From NCBI RefSeq assembly GCF_902459465.1, contig NC_047083.1, forward strand, positions 3,282,523 through 3,346,522: a stretch of 64,000 bases of DNA. Reading direction: 5' to 3'. Shown here in pieces: positions 1 to 10,889 of the stretch. A program made the position numbers and the translations under genes. The notes under the pieces are model-generated. The model did no database searches. It was not told the DNA's origin and was given only the letters and a program-made list of their open reading frames with translations. This DNA comes from Asterias rubens (lineage: Eukaryota; Echinodermata; Asteroidea; Forcipulatida; Asteriidae). Every line of letters starts with the position of its first letter. Positions within the stretch are counted from its first letter, which is position 1.

Positions 1-105
1 CAACAAACCTTTGAACATGTGGGCTCAATATTGAAGTTGCAAAAGTAAACGAAAGAAAAAACACCCTTGTAGCACAAAATGGTGTGCTTCCAGATGCACA
101 ATTTA
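1..105 (+). mobile_element. MITE-A, truncated
   Basis: Only the internal words survive (GGGCTCAAT, GAAAGAAAAAACACCCTTG, GTGTGCTTCCAGATGC). No terminus is visible. Confidence -1.
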
Positions 106-1091
106 TTTTATTTTTCTGAAATTTCATTCCTGATTAGCCAACAGAACAAAGAGATTGTAACATTGATTCCAACACTTCACAATACAAGATTAACAATAAT
201 AGTGACAGTCAGACACTCCGCCCAAATGTGACAAGTACGCCATTAGGGGATGTATAGTTGTATTATACAGGTAGAGAATAGCACCATGAGGTAAGAACAT
301 CCGAACTCGATATTGTTGTTGTCAAGACTCAAGATTTTTTATTTTTTTTTATTCTCATATTTATTAAGCAATTATTTCAAGAGTGTATGGAGGATGGGAA
401 CAAGCAGCAAGACTGGTTTCACGCTCAAACAACGTGACAGAATGAGCTAGGTCGGTCGGACACACAGTGGTGACTGGCACACTTACCACAAAGATGAAAA
501 AGTAACTCGGATTAGATTTAATCCCTCTATAGATCGATTTAACCTAATAATATTGACTAAAGTTGTGCTCTTTTTAGATTTGCACTACGGCGTCAGTGTC
601 AATGACCTCTCTGTTTGTACGTGCTTTGCCATATAAGGTCGTGGGCTCGAATTCGATCCATTAGTAATTATGCCTGTGCTTTTTTGGTTCACACAACCCG
701 GGAAAATACTGAATTATACAGTGCTCACACACGTGAGCATAATGGGTAAAACAAAATTGAACAATTCAGCCTCGTTATGGTCGGTCTTGCCGCCACCGTT
801 GTAGTCTGGGCCCCCTGTCTCTCGAAGAATGACGTCAGACGTTCAGGCTACCACCGTTGTCGTCTTTACTGGCATCCCTGGATTTTGCTGCTCCGGTAGA
901 GGGTGCTACGTGATGTTTTTTTAAAGACATTCTAATTCTTTACCATTTTTGTTTCAACTTGCTTCATTGTGTACTCCTTGCTGTTTAATATTGCTGTTGA
1001 TTGCTACGGGATCACACGCTGCTCTTAACCCACACAAGTGCTCTCTATAGCATCAGACCTCTCGATTACATACAAACGGTCCATGAAGATG
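106..1091. other. non-coding stretch, nothing recognised
   Basis: AT-rich DNA with scattered stops in all frames. No exon consensus pair or family repeat was recognised. Confidence -1.
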
Positions 1092-1475
1092 TTAAAGGCA
1101 GTGGACACTATTGGTAACTTTCAAAGACTAGCCTTCACAGTTGATGTATCTCAACATTATTCATAAAATAACAAACCTGTGAAGATTTGAGCTCAATCGG
1201 TCATCGAGGTTGCGAAATAATGAAAGAAAAATAACCCTTGTCACACGAAGTTCTGTGCGTTTAGATGCTTGATTTCGAGACCTCAAGTTCTAAATCTGAG
1301 GTCTCGAAATCAAATTCGTGGAAAATTACTTCTTTCTCGAAAACTATGGCACTTCAGAGGGAGCCGTTTCTCACAATGTTTTATACCCTCAACCTCTCCC
1401 CATTACTCGTTACCAAGAAAGGTTTTATGCCAATAATTGTTTTGAGTAATTACCAATAGTGTCCACTGCCTTTAA
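1092..1475 (+). mobile_element. MITE-A, complete copy (family definition)
   Basis: Inverted-repeat element of about 380 bp. Ends read TTAAAGGCAGTGGACACTAT and the reverse complement, with TTAA at both outer edges, as expected for TTAA-targeting (piggyBac-type) DNA transposons. It has a central hairpin (GATTTCGAGACCTCAAGTT and its complement) and no coding capacity. Words used to recognise copies: AACAAACCTGTGAAAATTTG, GAAAGAAAAAACACCCTTG, GAGGGAGCCGTTTCTCACAA, CCTCTCCCCATTACTCG. Confidence -1.
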
Positions 1476-1825
1476 AGCCATTATACACTTTCGGTAAACA
1501 GTATTGTCCAAGTCCCACACCTCGTGTATCACAACTTATATATGAAACAACAAACCTGTGAAAATTTAGGCTCGATCGGTCATCGGAGTCGGGAGAAAAT
1601 AACGGGAAAACCCACTCTTGTTTCCGCGCGTTTCGCCGTGTCATGACATGTGTTTAAAATAAATCCGTAATTCTCGCTTAACTGTTTTCTCAAAAAGTAA
1701 AGCATTTCATGGACTAATATTTCAAGAGAAGTCTTTCACCATTACCTTCTGTAAACCCTGTAAATTATTTGTAAATCTGTGAACTTTTATTATTGTTTCT
1801 GTACCGAAAGGGTCCAATGGCTTTA
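1470..1825 (+). mobile_element. MITE-B, complete copy (family definition)
   Basis: About 355 bp, ends TTAAAGCCAT..CACTTTCGGTAAACAG and GTCCAATGGCTTTAA. Shares AACAAACCTGTGAAAATTT and GGCTCGATCGGTCATCG with MITE-A, so it is a distant relative. Its first bases are also the last bases of the MITE-A copy before it. Confidence -1.
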
Positions 1826-2215
1826 AAGAACACGTTGCCTTTGATCGGACGAGTTGGTATAAGAAAAACGTTTGAAACCGTTGTTTATAAAATGCATGTG
1901 ATTGGAAAGATGTTTGAAAAGTAGCGTACAATGATCCACACAAATTTGACTCGAAATTGCGTGGTTTTCCTTTTATTTTGCGAACTAACACGGTCGGCCA
2001 TTTATGGGAGTCAACAGTCAAAATTTGACTCCCATAAATGGCCGACCGTGTCCGTCGATGAGGTAGAAGGAACACCGTGTAATTTCGAGGCATGTTTGTG
2101 TGGGTCATTGTATTCTACTTTTACAACATCTTTCTACCCATATGCATTTTATAACAAACGGTTACAAACGATTTTCGTCAAAGACCAACTCGACCGATCC
2201 AAGGCAACTTGTTAC
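1820..2215 (+). mobile_element. FB-1 hairpin element (family definition)
   Basis: About 380 bp and almost wholly self-complementary. Arms start AAAGAACACGTTGCCTTTGA and meet at CATTTATGGGAGTC. It begins in the TTTAAAG that ends the MITE-B copy. The frames seen inside it on both strands are by-products of the palindrome, not genes. Confidence -1.
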
Positions 2216-2966
2216 TTTTATGTGTAAGCTTTAGTTTTGCGGTAATAAGTTATTTACTTCACGGTGAATCTGTACAACCAATTAAGTTGCTTTTAGCTAA
2301 CATTAGTGATTCATTCATTTACTTATTAATTTATTGCAACCGTCTTTATAAAAGATAAAAGTATCCCATACCGACTCCACCTGAAGTCGGTCACCCTTTA
2401 ACTGCATACAGTTTAGACCCCAAAAAATATAGAACGAAAACTAATCAGTTGCTGTGAGATAGATCACCCCTGAGAACGAGGTTGCTATTATCAGAAAGTC
2501 GGGTATTTTTCTCGAAAATGTATAACAAAATGCAAACTGCGCGCACATCGTGGTTGCGTCCCCTTTTGAATCATCCTTCTTTTGCCCATGTTCATTTCCA
2601 ACATGGCGGACAGACTCTCTGGTAGACATTATTAAGCTATGACGTAGTCACAAAACACACCAGGAACCGATTTCATAGAGATGCTAGGCACGAAAATTTT
2701 CTTAGCATGGAATATCTCTTCCTTGATTGTTGTGTTGTATTCAGCTGTTGTTTGCTTAGGCCTCTCCTGAAAATCACGTGGAAAATTGGTGGGTAATCCT
2801 GTTTTTATCTGGTCAAAAATCCATGCTAATCCAATTTGTGTGTTTAGCAGCTCTAATTGGGCCCAGGAGCCGATTTCACATAGCAAACAATTCGTCACAA
2901 GACGATAATTATTGTCATAACTGTTACATTAAACTTTACTTCAGCAACTATACGAATGATTTGCAG
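2216..2966. other. non-coding stretch with a decayed MITE
   Basis: Holds a decayed inverted element at about 2635-2890 (CCGATTTCATAGAGATGCTA at one end, AGGAGCCGATTTCACATAG at the other) of the same style as the copy at 34331-34593. No gene seen. Confidence -1.
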
Positions 2967-3357
2967 TTAAAGGCAGTGGACACTATTGGTAATTACTCGA
3001 AATAATTATCATCATAAAACCTTTCTTGATTACGAGTAATGGGGAGAGGTTGATGGTATAACACATTGTGAGAAACAGCTCCCTCTGAAGTGACGTAGTT
3101 TTCGAGAAAGAAGTAATTTTCCACGAGTTTGATTTCAAGACCTCAAGTTTAGAATTTGATGTCTCGAAATCAAGCATCAGAAAGCACACAACTTCGTAAC
3201 ACAAGGTTTTGTTTTTCTTTCATCACTATCTCGCAAATTTGATGACCGATTGAGCTCAAATTTTCACAGGTTTGTTATTTTATGCATAATTATGTTGAGA
3301 TACACCAACTGTAAAGAATAGTCTTTGACAATTACCCATAGTGTCCACTGACTTTAA
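2967..3357 (-). mobile_element. MITE-A, complete copy
   Basis: TTAA at both edges; lies just beyond the POFUT1-like stop codon, in its 3' flank or 3' UTR. Confidence -1.
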
Positions 3358-3415
3358 GATCAATCTGCCCCTGATAAAAGAAACCCCAAGAAAATCCCCA
3401 AAAGTTGGTAGAAAA

Positions 3416-6400
3416 TTAAAAACCACTGTACTCCTGTCCCCAGAATATGGAGGGTTTTCCAGTTGCATCTCTCGAGCGTTTAACGAATGAGGTGAACGAT
3501 GACGGACACGTCCCAATGAAGTAATCTGCCTCGCCTAGTATCACTAAGTCGACTTGTGAAGTATCCGGATTCAAATGGTGTACAGAAACCTAATGCCATG
3601 TAAAAGAAGTTCACCAAGCTGATCAAATCACTCAAACGAACCTTCTACAAAATGTTACACGGGGAGGGTGACAAAAATAGACGGAGGATTCGGGAAAGTC
3701 TATGGAAAAGGCGATCAACTCTCAACAGAGATGAGGGAGGGTATGAACTGTCACACATTATGTGGCCCCCTCATATCCCGGGGGGGGGGGGGCACAATCG
3801 GCCAAACCACCATCCAGTTGCCGTTGCAGGAAACAGCGCCACCAATCGACTAGTGGTGCCTTCGTTCTATCACCGTTTCCTTGTTTCTCTGTTTCATCAC
3901 AGTCGCTCTGGTCTTGATTAAATGACGGTGTATAAAACAATGTTGTATTTACGTATGCATGTGGGGATTCAAATATTTAGGGGCGGGGGAAGAGGGAAGG
4001 TTTTTCTTACCCCTATGGGGGAGAGCACTTTCCTGAATTCTTCGAGATGGGGGTGTTTATCTGTAGCAATGAAGAGGTGTTTTGCATTGACATCTTTCAC
4101 AACCTTCAGCGTTAACTCCAACATGTGAGCTACACTTGGTAGACACATGTCCTGAAAAAATAAACAAAACAGGAGACGATAATTTTGTTTATTCTGATCC
4201 CAAACGACGATGTGTAAAAACAAAGTGCGCCCTCAACTGTTCAACTGTGTCTAATCCAACTATAATGTGATTTGCATATACTACAACAAAAGTTAACTTT
4301 GGGGTCGCTAGCGCTCGCCCTCAATTTCACTAAATTTAAGCAAAAGGAGAGCAAGTTTGCTCTCAGTTAATATTCCTCTCCATATTTTGAAGGAAGCATC
4401 ATACTCTAGCCATGTTTCAAACAGCAATCGGTGAGAGGTAGGCGTCATATAAAAGTGAAGCAAAACATCCCCATCAACAAAATGTAAAGACCCATTTGCA
4501 GTGGAAGAATGTCGAACACACAAGCATCTTTGTTGTTGTTAAAAATAATGTCAGGTTCGAGACTTGTATTTATTTCTCATTCACATGAACACTTTATATG
4601 TTTGAAAACGAATTCATTGTGTACATATCAAAATCAGATGTTGACATTTCCCTTTCCCTTACTAAAGCTGTTTTGAAATGTAACGGTCCGCACGCGTGTT
4701 GCAACTGCGGAGTGAAGGCAACATTTTACTATGTCTCTGCCGTGTGGTGGTTTAAATTTTCCGCCGTGTTCAGTTTTCCGAATGACAAAATTCGATAACA
4801 TTACGTCATGCGATGCCTGCGCACAGCAAGCGAAAGTAGTCCATTTAGTGCCGTATTGAGTCATCCGTGTTACTCTCCGGTAGCTGTCGTGGCGGCGTCG
4901 AAGAGTACAACGAGCGGCAAACGCGTGTATCGTATGAGAGACAACCCTTTATATTATTATTTTTAAATGAGGGCAAGAGAATGCGACTAAACAGAAAAGA
5001 ATTGTACGAATAGAAACAATTTTGGGGTCACTGAGAGAACTAGAGTACCCGCCAAGGTACTCGCGGCGGTGTGTTTGTCTGACTACGTCACCCGGAAAAA
5101 CTGAACACGCCGGAAAGCTAAAACCGTTCAAACAACGTGCTGAAATGTCCGGCTACGTCACCTGGAAAACTGAACACGGCTGAAGACTGAAACCGCCACA
5201 CCGGGACAAGTCGTTAAAAATGTCTGCCGCCGTTCACTGAGCCCGTAAGAGGGCGCGCTGCAACGATTTACAACCTAGCGCTGCAATACGCTATCCACTA
5301 TCTATCACTGACGTTTTGGGCCAAGGCTAATTAAGCTTACCTGAGAAACAGCTCCAAGTTCCTTTTCATGGCACTGCGGTGACGCCATTATAAACGTGTT
5401 CGTCTCAAGCATCTCCGGGGTGCAGGCCTTGACCTTTAGGATAAAGGCAGTGAACACTATTGGTAATTACTCAAAATAATTATTGCCATAAAACCTTTCT
5501 TGAATACGAGTAATGGGGAGAGGTTGATGGTATAAAACATTGTGGGAAACGGCTCCCTCTGAAGTGCCATAGTTTTCGAGAAAGAAGTAATTTTCCTTGA
5601 ATTTGATTTCGAGACCTCAGGTTTAGAACTTGAGGTCTCGAAATCAACCATCTACATGCACACAATTTCGTGTGACAATGGTTAGTTTTCTTTCACTATA
5701 ATCTCGCAACTTCGATGACTGATTGAGCTCAACTTTTCACAGGTTTGTTATTTCATGCATATGTTGAGATACTCCAACTGGGAAGGCTAGTCTTTGACAA
5801 TTACCAATAGCTTTTAAACACAAATTTAGATTAATAGTTAGTGGCTTGAAGTTTCAACCCTATCAGTCTATGGGTGCGTTCGTTTAGCTTCCCTGGGTCG
5901 AACCCGGTGTGTGGCGAGTTTTTTTCCAGGACGAACGTGTGCAGATAATAATACCCACGTTTGTCCTGGGGGAAAAAAAACCGCCACACACCGGGGTCGA
6001 CCCAGGAAGGCTAAACGAACGCACCCTGTAGAGACGATGTGATTATGTTTACATTCAAACCGCCCTCCGTTGACAAAACCCTGTACATGTCATGTTATCC
6101 CGGGCAAAAAGACGCGTGTAGTCATGGTAAGATTGCGTACACTTTCTAGCTGGCTGCCAAAACACAAAGGTTTTGCCCTGCGCCATGCCCGCAAATCATG
6201 TTATGGTTTTCGAGTGACGTCAGAGGTCACATCGTCTTTACAAGAGAGACATTATTTTTCCTTCTTCCACATTCTTTTTCTTGCATTACTCGCCGTGCGT
6301 CGCTCTTGAACAAACCTCCATCTTCACACGAAATAAAAATTCGTTTCCACCAGAGGTTTCTTGCAACTAGACCGTTTACATAAAATAATGTTCTTTCGGC

Positions 6401-9400
6401 TTGATCTTAAAGACAGTGGACGCTTTTGGTAGTTGTTAAAGACCAGTCTTCTTGGTGTTTCTAAACATTTGCATAAAATAACAAACCTGTGAAAATTTGA
6501 GCTCAATATTGGTCATCGAAGTTGCGAGATAATAATGAAAGAAAAAACACCCTTGTCACTAGACTTGTGGACAAGTCGTTAAATCGGCCCTACGCGCTGA
6601 GATGGTGCTCTCGCGAGATCACTGCTCTCGCGCGAACTGGTGGCTCCCCGATTTCGACTCCTCGTTATCGGGGAGCCACCAGTTCGCGCGAGAGCAGTGA
6701 TCTCGCGAGAGCACTATCTCAGCGCGTGGGGCCAGATTTAACGACTTGTCCACAAGTCTACCTTGTCACACGAAGTTGTGTGCGTTTAGATGGTTGATTT
6801 CGAGACCTCGAGTTCTAAACTTGAGGTCTCGAAATCAAATTCGTGGAAAATCACTTCTTTCTCAAAAACAACGTCACTTCAGAGGGAGCCGTTTCTCACA
6901 ATGTTTTATACCATCCACCTCTCCCCATTACTCGTTACCAAGTAAGGTTTTATGCTAACCATTATTTTGAGTAATTACCAATAGTGTCCACTGCCTTTAA
7001 GTAGCATGTTTTTTCACTATCTTTTACTTGAGATGAAATGACCGCAAGGAACGAGTAGGCCTCAATTGTCTCTGATTTTACCAGAATGGTCAAAACGGCA
7101 CTCCAAAATAAAACTAAAACACTTCGGTGTGAGTGGGTAAAATCAAAAATGAACCTACGACAATAGAACATGACCGGGTACGGGTAGTCGAGTACTTCAT
7201 TAAAAGGCTCTTCAACTCACCCAATCTCCGCCGTTTCTCAGGTGTAGCCCCACCCAGGTGTTGCTTCCAAAAGTCGCATTAATATATGACCTGCCTATCG
7301 ACATGAAATGCTCGTTCCATTTCACAAACTCTTGAATTTTTCTGTTTCCAGGGTTTATAGGAAAAGCTGGCGTTGCTTTATCTATTGTGATTACTGGGTG
7401 TTCTTCAACTGGAAACCTAAAGGAAAAAAAGCATAGTTTTTGCATTGCTGAATTTCACAACTTTAAAGCCAAAGTGATACAAATTGACGCTGATCAACTT
7501 GCACACGAAGTTGTAAACAAACAAAAATCACATCTTGGGCACTAGTATTGACGTTATAAACGACTGGGCTTTAAGTCGTATTGACTCAAATTTGTATGAA
7601 AGAACCACGACATGTACCTAGTGGTTAACTATAACACCAGTATTTGAAACAAAAAACAACAAATGTGTCTTGTAATAATACTATAGTATAATGTTAGCCT
7701 ACTAGGCTGTCTTGTCGAGAGAAAAACAAACTCATAGACCACTCACAGTCTGGGCCCAATTTCATGGCTCTGCTTACCGTAAGCACAGAATCGTCGCTTA
7801 CGGAAGCAGGGAATTCTGTGCTTACGGCAAGCGTATTTCACGGGTTATCGGCGAATTTTGGCTTCTGCGCGTGCGTACTCCACACTAGGCATTGCACGCT
7901 TACAAGGCTAGCGCAGAAATTCGGCGCTTGCAAGTAAGCGGGGAATCGTGATCTTAAACGCAGAATTCGGCGGTAAACAGAGTCATGACATTTGGCCCTG
8001 GTCTTGGATGTAGCGACCAAGCTCAACAACCCATCCCAGCGGGTATGGATAACACCAGGTTGGGCTTATCGAATCACATGTACCCACCACATACTGAACA
8101 TTTTTATCATCGTCTGCCACATTATTATTGACGTTTTCTCAAATGATACTATAGGTCATGCAAACAAACATAATTTTTCTTACTTGCTATTCCAGATGTG
8201 TCTAGCGACAAGTATAGAATTCTCATCTGCTATATCAGTTCGGAATGTGTTCAGCTTGTGTAGGAAGCACTCGTCAAATTCAATTGAAGGATCCAAATCA
8301 CCCCAACAGCCAGCTACATGAACAAAAAAAGGGTAAAGTGACTTTGAGATATACACAAACAAAACCTCGTGGCTTTAAGATCATTTGATTTAGCCGCCAT
8401 CTTCGATAACAAACAATGGAAGCAGGCACCATCTCGGCAAATCGGCAAATGATAGTTCGTCATGTGTGTACGTTTGTTAAACTCGATTACAAAATGGCAT
8501 ACGGGAAGGTACATGATACAAAAATGGCAGCTGTGGGAACAGCGCCCTCTATTCAGTAACTATCCATGTATAAACCCACCTTTATTGCAGTCTGTATCGT
8601 CTGGCATGAATTGGTACAAATAACCCCTTCGCTGTCCAGGGGGCCAGTATCTTGGCGCCAATACTTTTAGAAACACATCCATTGTGACAACTCGGTGATA
8701 TTGAAGAAGGGGGGAAATTTGGAACAACTCCGAGAACTCGACGTAACGCTGGTAGGAGAACAATTAGTGAGAGCGGTGAAAGAAAAAAAAAAGACAAGAA
8801 CGACACTTGCAACAACAACACCAAAACAAAAAACAGCATCAGCAACAATAACAACACAAGCAACAACAGCATCAACAAAAAGAACAACAACAATAACAAC
8901 AGCAACAGCAACAGCAAAAAAAAAACGAGAAAAAAAAAACGGGAAAAGAAAACGACGACGGTGCCGACAACGACGATGACGACGTCAACGCCAACGACAA
9001 CGACAACAATAACAACAACAACACCAACAGTAACAACAACAACAATAACAACGATAGCAGCAGCAGCAGAAACAGCAACTCTGGGAGCCAACCCCTTCAT
9101 AGATAATAACACTTTGGTGGAATAGTCAAATTTAGGAAATCAATGACTTGATTTATTTCTAGGTCATTGTACTTTGAAGCAAGAAGTGAAATCAATAGTT
9201 TTTAACAGCCTTGAAAAGTGGTGAAGATGAAATGAATTATATGAACCAATGAGAGGCTTTTGAACGCTAGGTGGCAGCAGACTTACCAGGTAAATTTCCA
9301 TTGTTTACATAGTTCTGAGCGTGCGCACATTACCTGGTAAGTCTGCTGCCACCAAGCGTCCCGACAGTCTCCAATTGAAACTTGTTGGAGCTAAAGATGG

Positions 9401-10865
9401 CCCAGGTTACCGATGTATTAATATTATAATAATACGTTCCCACGTACTTACATGTACTCGCCTTTCTCGGAATGTAATCCAGTTAAAGTGTGGAATGATA
9501 AGAGTTCTGTCTAACGCCTTAGCAAAAGCCATCATACCTAAAAAGACCTCCATCTGGTTTCCAAAGTTCCCTTGGATAAGATAAAAGAAGAAAAAAAGCA
9601 GCAAACAAGGAAATCTATCAGTTTCGGCTTAAAGGATTCGGGTACTTTTTCAAAATTGCCACAGATTTACATTAAACTTACAGGGTTTGAAGATAATGAC
9701 GGTGAATAGCTTCCCTTCGAATATTACTAACTAAGGTGGTGTAGTTTTTGAGAAATTAGTAAAACAAGTCACAAAATCATTTTGGTCTCATGAGACCCAA
9801 ATTATTTTAGCATGTAAAAATCCCCTTATAACCAGTTATGATATTAGACCAAAACCATAGCATAACTGGTTAATACGTTTTTACATGCTAAAACTGAGAC
9901 GAAAATTATTTTAAAATTAACTTTTACTTATTTCTCAAAAACTACAGCACCTCAGTAGGTAAAATTTCAAGAGAAGCTTTCTACTATCATAATCTTCAAA
10001 CTGTGTAAGTTTAGTGTAAATCTGTGAGCATTGTGTTTTTGTTGGGAAAAAGTAAATAATTACACCCTTTAAAACTCCCAAACCCCAACCCCCTGCCCGA
10101 AATACTGCCAAGGCGGTAAAAAAAAGATCGGACAACGCACATCACATATGAAATAGAAATTATTTGCAAGTAAATATATTTGCGACACCGCCAATGAAAA
10201 TATCTTTTCAAATACATTTATTTGCGATGTCGCAAATAATTTAGAAAGATATTTGCGGTGTGCGATGTCCCTTCAGGGCCACCATAGAAATAAGATCAAA
10301 CCGATGGTGAATCCCATTGACCCAAAATGGGTCAGGACATCAACTGGGACCCTAAACCGGGTCAATTCTGACCCAGTTTGTTTAGTTTTTACTGAGTACA
10401 CCGAGCTATCTTACAGTTAGGTACACATCCTTGATATGCCGAATACCGAACAGTATTTTGTATCCCTCCCGACTGAAATTAACATAACAATATAGCTGAC
10501 TTACCCACTCTTTGACAAAACGTCACATAACCTCGTTCGTCCCATTGCACCTTCCCGGTCTCTCCACCGGCAGCAGCCCCACCAACGTGCCGACGGGCTG
10601 TCGGTCCGTCCTCGCCGTCGGATCGTCCATCCTGACGGCACCCTACTTCCGATGAACCCTCATAACAAAACTCTTGCTGGTGTGGTCCAGCAGAGTCAAC
10701 CAACCCGTCGGAATTCTCACCAGTAGATGGATTGACTTCAACGTTGTAGTTATGGGAACCACTGTCGATGTCTACAAAACCCAGTGATAAACGTGGCGCG
10801 AGTAGAAATACTGTCAGCAACAGCAACACCGTGTGTGGACACACAAGCACACCAGTGTAGTCCAT
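3416..10865 (-). CDS. POFUT1: POFUT1-like GDP-fucose protein O-fucosyltransferase, 8 exons
   Basis: Exons in transcript order: 10865-10505, 9570-9452, 8748-8580, 8313-8184, 7416-7221, 5433-5341, 4151-4011, 3589-3416. All introns are GT-AG and phases agree, giving 460 codons plus TAA. Family role: transfers fucose from GDP-fucose to Ser/Thr of folded EGF repeats (for example Notch) in the ER. Seen: a hydrophobic signal-like start (LLLLTVFLLAP), the FGNQ motif at the exon 1/2 junction, YWPP, the donor-site block VGLHLRNGGDW with the Arg (about residue 320) matching the essential Arg of the family, MASPQC, MCLP and FIATD, and a C-terminal block (ADYFIGTCPSSFTSF). A sequon NAT lies in exon 5. The protein is about 70 residues longer than human POFUT1 (388) because of an insertion after the signal peptide, and it ends in EYSGF with no KDEL-like tail. 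The ATG at 10865 has A at -3 and G at +4; an in-frame ATG at 10880 is weaker. It could be a divergent paralogue rather than the single-copy orthologue. Confidence -1.
4733..5212 (+). repeat. dispersed 480-bp repeat R11, copy 1
   Basis: Closely matches 15411-15897: GCGCACAGCAAGCGAAAGTA, GAGTCATCCGT, GCTGTCGTGGCGGCGTC, CTACGTCACCCGGAAAA and AACACGGC.GAAGACTGAAAC occur in the same order. Lies in POFUT1-like intron 6. No coding frame recognised. Confidence -1.
5442..5817 (-). mobile_element. MITE-A abutting POFUT1-like exon 6
   Basis: Its terminal repeat ends 8 bp from the 5' edge of exon 6 (5433), so the acceptor's pyrimidine tract CACTGCCTTTATCCTAAAG is mostly MITE sequence. Confidence -1.
5872..6026. 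mobile_element. R10 inverted-repeat element, copy 1
   Basis: Starts GGGTGCGTTCGTTTAGCTTC and ends with its reverse complement; the inner arms GTTTGTCCTGG/CCAGGACGAACG also pair. Second copy at 49625-49871. Confidence -1.
6407..7000 (+). mobile_element. MITE-A interrupted by MU-1
   Basis: Complete MITE-A with a 201-bp MU-1 insertion plus a 9-bp duplication at 6551-6769. In POFUT1-like intron 5. Confidence -1.
6560..6760. mobile_element. MU-1 Mutator-like MITE, copy 1 (family definition)
   Basis: Ends TAGACTTGTGGACAAGTCGT and the reverse complement, with a GC-rich palindromic middle. Flanked by the exact 9-bp repeat CCTTGTCAC (6551-6559 and 6761-6769). The 9-bp duplication is the hallmark of Mutator-like elements. 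Confidence -1.
7752..7998. mobile_element. R7 inverted-repeat MITE, copy 1
   Basis: Ends GGGCCCAATTTCATGGCTCT and a diverged complement, with internal TTACGG/CCGTAA words. In POFUT1-like intron 4. Other copies: 41042-41308, and right ends at 56860-56936 and 57640-57731. Confidence -1.
8776..9080. repeat. CAA/AAC-rich simple sequence
   Basis: Imperfect run of CAACAA, AACAACAACA and CGACGACG units in POFUT1-like intron 2. Open frames through it on both strands are composition artefacts. Confidence -1.
9260..9366. mobile_element. R6 short inverted MITE, copy 1
   Basis: GCTAGGTGGCAGCAGACTTA at one end and its complement at the other, about 105 bp. Similar copies: 50278-50398 and 52702-52824; one end alone at 14975-15005. 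Confidence -1.
9633..10073. mobile_element. MITE-C (family definition)
   Basis: About 440 bp with inverted ends (GGTACTTTTTCAAAATTGCC at the left) and an inner palindrome around 9780-9910. Shares TTCTCAAAAACTACAGCACC with the MITE-A/A2 words. Other copies: 43256-43430 (part), 58070-58340, 60585-60722 (part). Confidence -1.
10505..10865 (-). CDS. POFUT1-like exon 1: signal peptide plus novel acidic/glycine-rich insert
   Basis: Encodes residues 1-120 of the POFUT1-like protein. Residues 1 to about 30 form a signal peptide. About 75 residues then match nothing I recognise: they are rich in Gly, Asp, Ser and Glu, with two Cys, and include RRHVGGAAAGGETG. The segment DERGYVTFCQRVG then aligns with the start of the fucosyltransferase fold in human POFUT1. 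The exon ends with the donor GTAAGT. The insert is part of one uninterrupted reading frame, so it is probably translated. An unrecognised intron inside it cannot be excluded. Confidence -1.
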
Positions 10866-10889
10866 CTTTCGTATAAACATAAACAGCAC

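Noticed and set aside
1722-2227. Overlapping frames on both strands reading similar peptides (for example 1722-2108 minus and 1931-2227 plus).
   Set aside because: They come from the two arms of the FB-1 hairpin element, which reads alike on both strands.
8582-9112. A 176-codon minus-strand frame rich in Val and Leu.
   Set aside because: It runs through CAA/AAC simple sequence and then the POFUT1-like exon 3 in the wrong frame; composition artefact.
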